A stretch of 64,000 bases of DNA from Agelaius tricolor (Eukaryota > Chordata > Aves > Passeriformes > Icteridae): positions 496,001 through 560,000 of the forward strand of contig JALJCS010000055.1 of the NCBI GenBank assembly GCA_023055355.1. Reading direction: 5' to 3'. Below, piece after piece: positions 10,432 through 23,009 of this stretch. Position 1 is the stretch's first letter. Every line of letters begins with the position of its first letter. The position numbers and the translations under genes were made by a program. The notes beneath the pieces were generated by a model. That model was given only the letters and a program-made list of their open reading frames with translations. It was not told where the DNA came from and made no database searches.

Positions 10432-11470
10432 AGCTTGGATTCTTAAGTTTCTCGTGTTTGAACTGTTTCCTGCTTCAGTAAATAGCAAAACTTCCAAGGA
10501 CTGCAACGACAAGAAGATGAAGCTGCTACCGTATTTCAAATGTTTGCCTAATAAAATGATGATTCTTGCACATATTCGCAATGGTAATTTTGGGTACTGA
10601 AACACCAGCTCTGCTCGGGGCAATTCTGAAGTTGACTTGAACTGTTTTCCATGTTTCTTAGTGGGTAAACTGAGACACTTCTAGCTTTCAAGGCAAGGCG
10701 TTTGACAGCAGCTTCAAAAAGGCCCAGGCTGTTGGATGAAAAGGTGAAAAAACTGGGGTGAATGGGTGGAAATTTCACTTCTGGTTTATGTCATAGATTC
10801 AGCCAGATGATCAACAAGCATTAGTTTTATGAGGTACCAGCGTAGTCTTTCACTCTTGCAGATCCCCAAAAGCTTAAACCATCCAGCAGCTTCTTCCTTG
10901 CAACAAGTGCCACAGCCAAAAGCCAGGCCTGGCCGTCACCTTCTCCTCGCAGCCTACAAACTCTGCCAAACGTACCAGTGATTCTCACTTTCCTTCTCAG
11001 CTACATGGACAAGCACATCCTCTCCATGTCGCCGAGTCCTTAGTGAAACCAAACGAGGTTCACCTTCAAACAGCTCAGTGTGCCAGGACAGAAAACTTTC
11101 ACTGACCTGTCCCCTTGCCTTTTCCTTGCAGCCTTTTATTTTCAGAGCACACACCGAGGCATTGCACTTTGCTTCTCAGCTGAGTGCATTGCCATATTGC
11201 TGGAGTCCCACGCGTCCATCTCCTTCTCGCACTAACTGCTTCTGTTGAAACATGCTGATGTGATGTGCTTTCCTGCTCAGCTATTCACACCATCACATTC
11301 TATGTTGTGCTTGCAGTCTGAATCTAAATGGAGACGTTTCTGGCTATGTCTCACACTCACAGATGGCCAGGATGAAAAGGTTGCTTGGACCTTGCCACTT
11401 ATGTTCGAAAATATCCATTCACTCCACAAACAAGAGACAGCTTTCTTTGCTTTGCATCCTGCAAACTTCA
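10432..11470. other. Non-coding; no 3' LTR found, degenerate repeat units
   Basis: Nothing coding. AATAAA at about 10549 could mark a decayed terminator, but nothing here matches the 5' LTR at 3162-3741. From about 10860 begins a run of poorly conserved repeats sharing short blocks such as GTGCCAGGACAGAA (11079) with copies at 14636 and 15430. Confidence 0.4.
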
Positions 11471-11471
11471 C

Positions 11472-11524
11472 ACACACACACACGAGAGCTATGCACTTTC
11501 TTTCTTTCTTTCTTTCTTTCTTAG
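11472..11524. repeat. (CA)n and (CTTT)n microsatellites
   Basis: A short ACACAC run near 11471-11484 is followed by about seven CTTT/TTTC units at 11498-11523. Simple repeats, no gene. Confidence 0.85.
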
Positions 11525-11529
11525 CTGCA

Positions 11530-12835
11530 CTCACTCACCTATTTCCCACCTTGACCTCTCTACCACTTCTCTCTTGGCCTTGCTGTGCATGGACATTTCC
11601 TGTTAAGATACCCATTGCATTGCCTATCCCTCCCCCACATTGCATTGCCTTTCCTACTCAATCTTGCATTTCCTTGTCATTGCTGACAATTCCTTTCTTT
11701 TCCTTTGCCTTCCTGACCCATACATGTCCTTCCCCTACCATTCATACCAACCCAGTGCCTTGCATTGACTTGCTCACCTATCCTTTTCCTTCCCATTTGT
11801 CCAGCTCCAATCTTTCATTTCCTTCTCCTTCTAGGACTCTTATTGCCTTGCCTCCCTCTCTTTTGTGTTGCCTGGCAAAGCCACCACTTGTCTTGCCTTG
11901 CCCTTGAACCCCTCCCGTGCCTTGCATTACCTTGCTCACCAGTCCCCCACCTGGAATTCACCACCTCTCTTTTTGTGGAATTTCTTCAACATGCATTGCC
12001 CTGCCTGCTTCTCCTAGGATTCTCCAGGCTTCCACTGGCTTTTTTTTCTCAAGGTCCCAGTGTTTCAGGAGCATGTGAGAGGAAGCCTGGAGGATGTCAC
12101 GTGCAAGCACACCTGTCTGTCTTAAGAGCTTTCTTCTGACATCTATGCTTACATGTCTTGAATTTTGGACATAAAATTCATCTTTCACCCTTGGGCTTCA
12201 GGAGCAGAATGACAGATCTTTTGCATACAAAGGAAAGCAGGCAACCCAAGTGTCTTAGGTGCAGATTAGAGATGGCCCATGCAAGATCAAGGCTGGACAG
12301 AGTGGTCCGTCCGGGCCGCTTTTGTGTACCAGCAATCTTTGAATGGACCTGCCACTTGCCTTGCTTTGGCAACCCAACAGTTTTCTTGCCTTGCCCTGCT
12401 GATTCTCCATTGCTTTGCATTCCCATGCCCCACATTTGACCTGCCTACAGTTTTCCTACAGGGCTTTGCCTTGCCTAGCCCTTCCTATTACTATTACTTC
12501 CTATGCCCAGCCTTGCCTCTAACTTCTGGGACTTCTCTCACCTACCATTCCATTGGCTTCCCCTCACAGCTTCAGCCTTGCCAACCTCTCCCTTGACTTG
12601 CCTACAACTGCCTACACTTGCTTTGCATTGCCTTACCCGCATGGAAGGGAAGGCAAAGAGCGGTAGACAAGGCAAAGCAAAGCCAGGAAGTTATTGGAAG
12701 GGCTAGGCAAGGCAGCCATACGCAAGCAAGCAAAGCTAGGGTAGGGTAGGCTAGGAAAACTAGGCATGGTACTGGAGGCAAGGCAAAGCCAAGTGACTTG
12801 GAGTGCCTTTCCTTGCTTGGGAAGTAAAAGATATG
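11530..12835 (-). repeat. CCTTG-rich host repeat, block A
   Basis: Low-complexity sequence built of CCTTGCCTTG, CATTGCC and TTGCTCACC words. A non-repetitive unit of about 240 bp sits inside (12030-12270) and is the reverse complement of segments at 28730-29120 and 29885-29973. The G-rich strand reads GGCAAGGCAA. The array switches to GGCAAAGC polarity at 12640-12830. Long ORFs on either strand are products of the base composition. Oriented opposite to block B (28725-29967 plus 41614-42660). Confidence 0.7.
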
Positions 12836-12839
12836 GTGG

Positions 12840-13345
12840 CAATGTTGGTAGGGCAGATGATAAGGTATCATGGGAAGGTATAGTACAGCAAGACATTTCT
12901 GTCCTGGTCCTTTCTGTGTAGGAGCCATTGTTGGACAGAGTCAGTAACAGATGTGGTATGCAACTTTTGCTCAGTAAGTTCCTGAAGGAGAACAGTAATG
13001 CTTTCCCATGGGAAGGAAAGAACTTAGCCCCACAGTTGGAGGTGCAGATAAGAAGCTGTGTCGTGCAGCTTAAGGGCAGCAGCAACTTTCTATCCTGGCA
13101 TATTTGGTTTGGAAGCACTGACTCAATTTGTACAATCATGGAGTCAGTATCCATCTTTGGAAGGCAGTCTCCTTCCTGAAAGAATCCATTTGGCATGTGT
13201 TTTCCACTTCCTTGAGGCAGCCTTCTTGAAATTCTGCCAGCACACTTCTTTTGGACAAGGTAAAGAGCTGTGCTGGGTCTTGGTGTGCAGCCAAGCTAGT
13301 GCCCCGCACAGGTAATGCCCAATAACAGTGGTCTGACACCTTTGT
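12840..13345 (+). repeat. Repeat tail shared with 42825-43070
   Basis: The part at 13140-13330 aligns in the same orientation with 42825-43020: both contain CCATCTTTGGAAGG/CCATCTTTTGAAGG, a TTTGGACAAG block and GGTAATGCCCAATAAC/GGTAATGCCCAGTAAC. It lies next to the CCTTG/CAAGG block in both places, so it appears to be part of the same large composite repeat. No coding content. Confidence 0.6.
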
Positions 13346-16300
13346 AGAGGATCAGGCCCTGGATGCTTTGGATTTTGGAGGAGGGGATGCCATTTCTTTT
13401 GAGATGGGCTTCTAGTTCCTCCTCCCTTTGGCAAAGTTTGGATGGGCACTTTGGGTGGTCTCAGTGAATTGAAAGGCTTTTCCCAATAGGCAGTTCTCTG
13501 GGTTAGAGCTGTTGAACTGTCAGTGGCAATGCAGAGGCCAGGCCAGGCCTCTGCAGGACAGGTTTTTGTCCCTTGTAGCTTTAGGGACTGTGTGAGCAGT
13601 CCCTGGTGCCATCCCATTTGGATCCTGACTCTGAGAGATTGAAGGCTTACGGTGGTACCTAGAGCTGAGAAGGAAAGTGGCGATAGCAGGGTGCACGTTT
13701 ATAGTTTGATGGGTGCAATTGAAATTGTAGGCAGCAAAGAGCTTTCTCCACCAAAAGTTTTGCAAGCCCTGTTGTGAGCTTGGCTGATGTTTTCAAGTTT
13801 GTTACCAGACTCTACGAGAGAGAAAAAGTTTGTTAGGGCAGAAGAGCTGGTGTTGGCCTTTGAGTGTGGGGCAAAGAAGAGTATCCACTTGGAAGGGGTA
13901 GATCGGTGAAATCTTTTTGTCCTGACACAGTTGATTGGAGAGCAGGGACATTTCTGACTTGGCTGGGTCCTGGGGGTGGTTGTGAGCTGGGCTCGGTGTG
14001 TGTCCTGGTTTTGTGAGTTGACAATGCTGTGCTGTGGTTATTTAGATGAGCGCTGACAGTGCCCAGGAAAAAGACAAGCACTTTTCTAGCCCAGCCCCGT
14101 TCGTGTGGGAGCAGTGTGGGGGCAAGAGCTCTGCTGTGAATCCTGGCTCTTGCGCACTGACAGAATGGGATCCTGCATGTAGCGGAGAAGGGAGAGGAAT
14201 TATTTCATTGTTGGCTGCACAGTTTATAAGCTTCAAAATAAAAGGCAATTGCAGCACGGCCTCTCATTTTAGAATGTTTTCTGGGCCATCAGCTGCTCAA
14301 CATGTAACTCACACCCACTGAACTGCATCCAGCTTCCTGGAGATATGCACTTTCCCTCAAGATCTAGGTACCATCTTGCACTCTAAGTCTTGGAGACCCC
14401 AAACCGCTTCAAAATGTCCAGTAGCTGCTCTCAAAGAAAAAGTCCTACAACAAAAAGGCAGTGCTGGCCATAACAGTCCCTTTGCAGTCTGTCAACCAAA
14501 CAAAACATACTAGCGCTTCACACGTTCTTTCTCAATGATATATATACATATATATATAGCATCAGCACATTCTCTCAAAGTGGCAGAGACTATTGTTACA
14601 GCCAAGCATTTTCAACTGCACGTCTCACTGACAGATGTGCCAGGACAGAAGGCATTTGCCAACCTACCCTCTTTCCTGTGCAAACTGACATTGGCAGCAC
14701 AAATATTTTCACATTCTTTCATTGTGGCCGTGTCCAAGCAGCTAGAGGTCACACAGGTGGAAGCGTCAAGACAGATGTTCTCAAAGTATCTCCTTTTTTT
14801 TTTCTAAACAGCTTTTAAACTGTGCACAATGCTCTGTATCTTCTTTCCCCCATAGACCTGCCCTCACTTTTTCACTCTCACATCTTTGTTGCAAACGTCC
14901 AGCAGCTGTTTGCGTAGAAAAAGGCTCTAGAAATAAAAGTGAGCCTTGGGCTGCACCTTCTGCCTGCCCCACATATGCCCCATCAAACTCACCAGTGCAC
15001 TCTGTCCTTCCCTTCTCTGCTGCATTGTGTTCTCTGGATCTCGGAACCTAAAAGTAGGCACATTTGTTTCCACAGAAGGGCCATAGGTAGCAGCACAAAT
15101 AGCTCTCACTGAACTTTAATCCTTACCACTGCCACCATGAGTTTGGTTGGTAGGCCAGTAGGAGTCATGCTCCTTTTACAGCTGGTATGCGGCAGCCACC
15201 AGCCCAGTGCTCTTCGACTCTTGTAACCAATCCTGCTTTTACTCTCCCGGAGGGGATTAGGCATCTGTTTCTCACACAGATCATTGTGGCAGCAGCCAAC
15301 GGCTCTAGTGCGCTGCTTCTGCCAAAAGACACTGGGGCCAGGCACTTACCTTCTCAGCACTACGTAGCCCCGTATTCTGCGTCTCTTGTCGTCCAGATCA
15401 TACCGCAAAGCGTTTCACAGAGAAAAAATGTGCCAGGACAACAAGCTTGGCTGGAGCATACCCCTGAAACTGGTGGAAGTTTGTATTCACACCACATTCA
15501 AGGGGCAGTCCTCTTTCCTATACAACCTGCAAACTGCTGTCTGTTCGCAGTGCCCTCTGCCCGCTCCTTCTTACCTTGAAGTACCATGCCAAAGAGGGCT
15601 CTGTGCTGAGGTCTCAGAAGAAGAGGGAAGCAGATGTGTTTGTAAAGTGGACTGTCTGTTAGTCACTTCCCTCTTCAAAGCAGCGTGTTCCATGCCAAGC
15701 AGACAACAAAGCAACAAAGGATGAGTGTGACTCTTCATTCAAATCCTGCAATGTTCCCAGAAGTGAATTTCTCTCTTCTATAGGACTGACTTGTATGAAG
15801 TGGCGTGGTTGTTTCCTTCCATTAGAAGGGAAACTCATCTAGCCAGGCTTCATCACCCCCTGCATCTTTTAGGGTAGTTCCTGGAAGAAAATAGATAGCA
15901 ACTTTTCCACTCTACATGATTAATGTTTCATTCTCTTCCTAATGTACTTCAGGGAACAAGCTATCAGTTCCTTACTGTTTCTGTGAAAAGGCATGAAGCT
16001 ATTAATTAAATTCCCATAGATATAATAAGGAATCAAAATCTTTTATGCCTGCAAGCATGCCCTTATGGTATGAAAAGTATGGATTGTCAAGGGTGGAAGA
16101 AGATCTGTATGAAAAGGGAGAAAACCCAGAAGCATGTAGGGATTTTCAGGTATGAAAGGGAAAATGACATTAACTTGTCAACGGAAAGAAATTGAAAGAG
16201 GGAGGCGGGAGAAGGGAGGAGGAGGCACATGCTGCCTTTGAGGCAGCTGGCACAAGGACCATCAGCGTCATGAGCGAACAAGAAAACTGAATGAAACTTC

Positions 16301-16487
16301 ACAGCAATCTCATCAACAACTTAGTGGACAAATGTGCAAACCCATTTGTTCATTTATTATATAATATATATAGAGATGTTCTTCATTCTGACAGAATTTT
16401 CAGGGAGCAAGCTAGTGTAAGGCACCTGGAACCAATGGTGTATTGGAAATGGCCAACATGCAGAACACGCTCCATCCTGAACGCTAC
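13346..16487. other. Gene-free; degenerate middle-length repeats
   Basis: No gene supported. At 14340-15740 there are diverged units several hundred bp long, recognisable by CAGCAGCTG...AGAAAAAG...CTCTAG and by (T)GTGCCAGGACA. A short (TA)n tract lies at 14538-14560. I see no terminal repeats that would define a transposon. Confidence 0.4.
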
Positions 16488-17440
16488 CACAGCAGAATCA
16501 CAGGATCATAGAATGGCCGGGGTAGACAAAGACCTTAAAGGCCATCTGGTTCCAACCCTCTGACATGGGCAGGGACACCTTTTACTTGCCCAGGTTGCTC
16601 AGAGCCCCATCCAGCCTGGCCTTGAACACCAGGTTCTGGTGTCCATAACTTCTCTGGGCAAGCTGTGCCAGTGCCTCACTGTCCTAGCCTCCTGCTGTGA
16701 GCAGGTTTGCCCCTGAGCAGGCTGCATGGGCCGGATAGCTCAGTCCTGTTATGGGGACAGACTGCCTGAAACCCAAGCAGCTCTCAGTCACTGGCTACCT
16801 TTAGCAAGCATAAGGCACATCAGCTCTTTTGTGATTATCTGCTCTTTTGAGTTCAGCTCTTTTGCTTGCTAAGGCGCTGCAGGCTGACTGGCAGATGCAG
16901 GGTGAAAGAGGAGAAGGCCATCTTGGTGTTCCACAGCAATGTCTTTACTGGGGGTCTGTGAAGGGTTCCAGCAATGGCTCTTCTTACAAGAATGGGCTAA
17001 AACAGCCCATTATATAGGGTATAGGGGTATCCAGAATCATCCAGTAGAAGGGGTTAAGGGAAAGTGACCTATGGGGTTACAGAGAGGTAAGCTGGGGTCT
17101 GAAAGGTGGAAGAGAGGGGCTTGCTATTTCACTGGGACATGGCATTTCCTATCTTTAAGCCTCTTCCCTCCACAGGGCCCTAGCAGGCCTGGAGCCTGCT
17201 ACACCTCACCACCTCCCTCACAGGGAGGAATTTCTTTAGTATCTAATTTCAACCTGCCCTCTTTCACTTTGAAGCCATTGCCCATTGTCCTGTCTCCAGA
17301 GTTCCTAATGAAGGATCCCGCTCCGGCTTCCCTTCAGATACCGGAAGGTGTTGTGAGGTCTCCGTGCAACCTTCTTTTCACCAGGCTAAACAGCCCTAAT
17401 TCTCTCAGCCTGTGGGTTTTGCTCTTGTCCTGAATACTGA
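16488..17440 (-). mobile_element. CR1 LINE 3' end (-), split by a solo LTR
   Basis: The sequence from AGAATCACAGGATCATAGAATGG reads as the reverse complement of a CR1 3' end, runs to 16679, is interrupted by an LTR, and resumes at 17204 with the expected continuation (CACCACCTCCCTCACAG, then ATTTCTTTAGTATC). Only the 3' non-coding and RT C-terminal part is present, as is usual for 5'-truncated CR1 copies. Confidence 0.85.
16680..17203 (-). mobile_element. Solo ERVK-type LTR inside CR1, 6-bp TSD
   Basis: A 524-bp element bounded by TG...CA, flanked by perfect CCTCAC duplications (16674-16679 and 17204-17209). Removing it and one copy restores the CR1 sequence, which proves the insertion. Minus orientation is inferred from an antisense poly(A)-like TCTTTACT/TATATAGG arrangement near 16940-17020. 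A related copy sits at 40958-41487. Six-bp duplications are typical of betaretrovirus-like (ERVK) integrases. Confidence 0.9.
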
Positions 17441-20400
17441 ACTGCAGTATTGAATGATGATTTTTTGAATCCTTTGAAGGCATGTTCTTTTTCAGCCTTA
17501 AATTAGGCTAAATAGCTTTGATTTGTGGGTATTGCAAGTGAGCAACAGAAATCACTGCCCTGGCTTGCCTTTTTTACAGCTCCTTTCCATGGGAGACTCG
17601 CTGCAAACGTCACAGCTGGTGAGACAGTGGGCACACCATCATTCTGAAAGAGCTTTGCACAGTAAACATAGAGGAGGATTAAATATTGAAATGTAGATGA
17701 TAGAAGCTGCCCAATGGACTCTGCTGGTGGAAATCAAATACTAGTCTAGTCTTTTGAATGCAAATAATTCCTCCCAATGAGGCCAGACAGGATTGTTCAG
17801 CTTTGAATCTGAGCATGTGGACAGTAGTGGATGGTCTGAAAACAGTGTAGATACTTCTTTTATTCATTAGTGGCTCCGAAACTGAAAAGGCAGCTACAAA
17901 ATGATGAATACATCCCTACAGATTCAAAAATGGTTGTTCTTAATTTGCATCTCCACCATAACGACAGATCATTAGAACTAAAAAACAGATGGGAATTTTA
18001 TAGCTTCTCAGAAATGAAGCAGGAATTGGCCAATGGGCTTTAGCAGTAGCTACAAGTTTTTCAGCATGAGCCATCTCAAAAGTATTTTAACCGTACAGTA
18101 CTTTTCTGTGCTATGCTTTTATCCCAAGGATGCATTAACAAAAAAAAAAAAAAAGAAAAAAGAAAAAAACCCTACCAAATATATATATATGTATTACATG
18201 ACTAAGATAATAAGCACAATCAGTAACATATATAGAAACAGAACCCATGGTTTTTAACTTTCAGCCTTGTCTTCTCAACACACTCTTGAAAATGGAATTG
18301 TTTCCCTATCTGCCTTGAAACATTTTGGAGCAAAAAACACTCTAAGGTCCTGATAGGTGTTTTGGTCAAAAAGCCCTTCTTCTGGTTTTCTGTCCATAAG
18401 CGGAGTAACGTGTCTGCGCTGGTAGCTGGCCAAAGGAGGTAGGAAGAGTAATCATCATCCACAACACTGGGCCTAAAGAAATTTCCACAGAAAATTACCT
18501 GCCTTATTACTTGTTCATGCGTTGGGTTGAAAGCTCAGAATCTGTTTCCATGTTTCCCATCCCTCGAATGTTCTATTTCACAGAATTCGAGCCCCTCAAA
18601 CATCAGTCCTGCCAGAACAGCCCACCACCTGCTGTCATAGGGGATCTGCTGATGCCCACTGACTCTTACCAGTCTAGTGCTCGTCACTGTTGCAGATCAA
18701 GAACTACTGAATAGTTTTGATGAATGCTCTTAGAGTGGTTGAAAACAAGGAAAGAATGACTAGACATTTGTATGATCAAATCCCCTGATGGAATAAAAAT
18801 AGGAGCATAATAAATCTATTCCTTGTCATAAGAAGGGAGATGAAGGGTCCAAAAGATTACTTGCATACTTACTGTTCTAAATCCCTTGTTATCTGGCAAA
18901 CTGCAAAAGATGCCAGGCTTTCACCAAAATGCAAATCAGATTAAAATGTGAAGCCTTACATTTTACTGGATATAAAACTTCATCATCCATTTTTAAATCT
19001 TAGAGATTGTGATGTATTTCCTATTAATACCCCGAGGTTTAGAGCTGTAATTCAGGGAGAAAAGAAAGCTATTTTGAATTCATTCTATTCAATCATCTTG
19101 TCTGCACTCTCTCCTCTTGCTTTTCACTCCTGAAACTCTGTATGAAAGGCATAGAGTTCTGGATTAATTCTTTTCAACAATTTCGCCTGTTATTCTTCTT
19201 TAAAGGCAAACCTGTAAAAATCTACACTTTCTTACCCCACCACTTCTAAAATTCTATTGAGAAGCAAAAAAACCCCATCAAACAACTAAATCTCGGCTCC
19301 AATTTGTAGAAAAAAACCCATGCCATTAACTGCTTTCTTAACATATTCTTTCGCTTGTATTAATATGGCAACCTTTTCTTGCTTTTATAGATTAGAACCA
19401 AATTCTTAAAGCTATAAGGAAACACAGGTTTACTGTAGCTGATTCTGAGATACAAAAGTCCAGGAAGGAGTTCAGACGTCAAAAGAAGAGTCTGTACAAC
19501 AAGATTCAGCACAACGTTGAGACATATTAGCTATTTTTCAAGAAAAGCCGCCAAACTGAAACTGTTTAGACTTCTATCCTATCATGGGTGCCTGCTTCCA
19601 GAACCTGACCTAAGTTGCTGGAAACTAGCTGCAATATTACTGCAAACAATGCTGTGAATGTAGGACACTGTAATTCTTCTCTTCCATTGAAAACCACAAG
19701 CGGAGTCGAAGCACTTGTCTTCCAAATTCTGTATTTCCTTGCAAACTGGTAAAATAATGATAAATAAAGTGTTCTGTTCATACAGTTTAAATTTAATAAT
19801 GTTCAAAATGAAAAAAAATCCTTCAGATATGGTCTACAATAATACAGCAGAGAGAAGATGAACCAGTCTGGCCTACAAAATAAAGTGAAGCAGAATTTGG
19901 GAATTTGGAACACCTTACGATGTAATATTTAAAGAAAAAAAAAATAAAATGTAACCTACTCAAACTCAATCAGTGATGCACAGACAGAGAAAAAGAACTA
20001 ATTACTACTAATATTTCTTTCATTCTCAGACAAGAAGTTAAATGATCCTCTTGAATGCACGGAAGATTGTTGGGAAAGACAGCAGCCTTCTTCTTTACAA
20101 TATATTCTTCAGAACTCCAGGAGACAAATCATTAGAGCTATGAGGATCTTTCTCTCTGTAAAACTCCCAGAGCATAGCCAATATTATATTTCTTTAGAGA
20201 TATAGGAATATATCTGGTGGATAGTCTATGGCTCCAGTACATCAGCCAGATGCTCTGCCTTATTTAGCATGGCTACTGCAGCAAGAACATCATCTATACT
20301 GGCTTTCTAGCCAAAATATACGCAAGGCACAACAAAGAATATACCCAAAACACTGAGCACAGCTTATGGCCTTCAAAACAAAAATCTCAGGATGGCAATA

Positions 20401-21050
20401 CTGGATCTTCTGATCCAAACCATCAGGAAACATTTCTTTAGAGGTGAAAAAAGCTTCTGTTGATTGTACAAAAAATAGTTATGTAAACCTGAGTTGCATG
20501 ACCCAATATTTCTATTGAACTGGAACTATTTTGATCATTATTATTGATCCATTTTTTTTCAGTGCATTTGGTAAAAATTCTAAAGCATCGTTTAAAAGGA
20601 ATTATTGGATGCATACTAAGTACTACGGATTAGTTAAGGTGTTGGTTTTGCATAGCTTGGTTTTTGGTGGGGAGGGAAGAAGACAGCCACAGAAGTGAAT
20701 CTTTTGTGAAAAGCTCCTAGAAGCTTCCTCCATGCCTGGCAAAGTGAATCCCTGCTTGGCACTAAGAACAGACATGCTGCTAAGCCACTTAGAGAAGTAG
20801 GTAGCCCCTTGGTGATATATATAAGAAGGAAATCAAAACTGCAGCCAGTTAACTTTTAAATTTGCAAATTTTTCGGTTGGCACCTCTTCTGGTATGAAAG
20901 CAAAACCAGCAAGAGACGCTGTTGCAGCCTGACATCATTCTGAGTCATGTGTGTTTTTGATTGTAATGCAGTTCTAGTAGCCAGTTTTATAATACTTCCT
21001 GTTTTGTGCTGTTGTAGCATATTTTATTATTAAGGGATTGTTCCTTTCCC
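17441..21050. other. AT-rich gene-free interval
   Basis: No conserved coding frame, RNA gene or named element recognised. Contains a poly(A)/AAAAAG tract at 18140-18170 followed by a short (AT)n at 18180-18190. ORFs are below 80 codons and do not resemble proteins known to me. Confidence 0.5.
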
Positions 21051-21590
21051 CCCGTGTTGTTAGTTTTTGCCCTAGTTGTCCATCTCCCCAAAGACCTGCC
21101 CTTTTGTTCCCTTTTCCTCCTCCCACTGAATGTCAATCCCTCCCCAAGCCTGCCCCTTTCTCTAGAAACTTCCCTATCAATTTTATAGTCTTCAAAACCC
21201 CATTGGTTTGTTTAAGTTATTCTCCTCCCCTGTAGTCCCCTATTAGTTTAAACATTGTATTCCCCGCCTTGTAGTCCACCCCCAGTTGCTCCCAGTGTGT
21301 TAAAGATTGTATCCTCCTCTGGGACCTCTCCCCATTTCTAAGTTGATGTATGCATTTGGGTCAGTGTCTTTGTGTCCCTGACCCTCCAGGGAAGAAACTC
21401 CTTTGGAAAACATACAGAAGACCTCTCCCTGTTCCTTGTCCCTGCCCTCGGCGCAGTCCTATCCCCAATGCAGTCCACCTGTGCCATAGAGCAGCTGTGC
21501 CCTACAGCTGCACCCTGGATTTGACAGCTTTCTGGGGGCAGCCCACTCTGGCTGTTGGTGTCAGGAGCTAGTCGGTCTGAAGAAATCCAG
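21051..21590 (+). repeat. Possible LTR-derived sequence
   Basis: Begins TGTTGTTAG after a C-run. Its C/T-rich first 150 bp (CCTCCTCCCACTGAATGTCAATCCCTCC) resemble the U3 of the ERV-A LTR family at the corresponding position. The remainder is not alignable by eye and no duplication was found, so the assignment is weak. Confidence 0.3.
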
Positions 21591-22844
21591 CATGGCAGCA
21601 AGACTCCAAGTCAGAAATACAATTTCTTAGGCAAAGGGGAAAAACCAAATCCATGTAATAATACAAAAGAAAAACCATTGACAGAATACAACCTGACACC
21701 CTGCTAGTTAGGGTGGTGGCAGCAGACCAGATGAAATGGTCTTGTTGAAGTGGTGATCCTGTAGAAACCATCTGGTAGCTCTTGTCCTCTGGAAGACCAG
21801 TGGGTAAGGGTGACCATTCCTCTGGGAATCCAGTGGGAAGACTGCTTGTGGTGTCTGAAAGCCCAGATTATATCCAGCTGGGGATGCTTAGCTCCTCTCC
21901 CCTGGGCGGAGCATCTCACAATGGGCTGATATCATTCTGAGTCATGCAGTGGGTCCTTGATTACCCGTTAAACAGAAATGGCTCCCGGAGGGAGTCATCT
22001 CTGAATCATGTGGCAAGGCATTGATGGGCGCATTAACAGCAGATAAGGAAAAAACAATGCCCCTCCTGGTTTCAGCAGCTCTTGAGGATGGGAACATTTT
22101 TACATACATTTTTATATTGTAACCTAAGACAATACAGGATGCATGTTTTTGCATTTGCAGGAAGTTTGTATGGATTTGAAAAGCATCCTTATAGCAGAGG
22201 CACAAAAGTATTATCATACCCTTTTTAATCATCTTCAAACCAAGCAATTCTCACTATAACCTAAGGCATGAATTACTTGCAAGTAAGTTGAAGAAACACG
22301 GCACAGATAAGTAGTGTTCAACTGCAGAGAATTGTTTAGGGACACCATACCTTTATATATCTTTGTATTTTAAATCAGGAAGCATGGATGGACCGATTTT
22401 TGATTTTTCCCCTTAGTGGACTACAGAACCAGTGGTTCCTTGCAGGAGGGTGTTTGGATTCAAGATGACACTGGCAGCTAAGAGCATGGCTACATAGAAG
22501 GTGCTACTTTCAGACCAGAACATTCAACTTTCCCTTAAGATGCCATATTTTAAAAGAGTATCTAAAGTACCATTTCATTTAACAGGGTGTTCCAAACATC
22601 ATTTACAAATTTAGACTAAAAGTAACACTTTTCATAGTAATCTTTCATTTTTTGCAGCTCAGTGCTAACATAGGCAGCAAAGAAGAGAACAGACCACAAC
22701 TCATTCTGGAGCATCTTGAACAAATGCCCTTGCTTATGTTCTAATCATTCACTTCACCAGAAGACCTAATGATGAAAAGGTTGTGAAAGCATTACTAGCA
22801 GTGTAACATGGCAATGTATGGGTGTGATTTCTCAAGTAGAATTG
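21591..22844. other. Gene-free; possible ERV-derived part at 21700-22100
   Basis: The segment 21700-22100 carries phrases seen in avian LTR-type repeats (for example CATTCTGAGTCATGCAGTGGG, also echoed near 20932-20950), but no ends are visible. The rest is AT-rich without recognisable content. Confidence 0.3.
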
Positions 22845-22892
22845 AGATGTTATGGATGTTATGTATCTGGACTCCAGCAAGGCCTTTGACGG
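22845..22892 (+). mobile_element. Short CR1 ORF2 fragment (+)
   Basis: Encodes [10 protein letters not shown], the RT motif of CR1, matching in reverse complement the copy at 24115-24160 of the longer CR1. The fragment is cut off on both sides. Confidence 0.6.
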
Positions 22893-23009
22893 AGCGTCTC
22901 ACTCACATGCACAGGTACTCACAATCTTCTAGACCATCTGCAGTTTCCCTTCTTTCTCCTCTTCTTTTTCATTATTTATTCTTTTGTTGTTTCCAAGGTA
23001 TTGACCCGC
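22893..23009. other. Unassigned spacer
   Basis: T/C-rich spacer between two CR1 fragments; nothing recognised. Confidence 0.4.

Noticed and set aside
10432..10600. ERV-A 3' LTR
   Set aside because: An AATAAA is present but the sequence does not align with the 5' LTR or the solo LTR at 44015-44611.
11245..11907. 220-codon ORF
   Set aside because: Built of CCTTG/TTTC low-complexity repeat; Leu/Pro/Phe-rich by composition.
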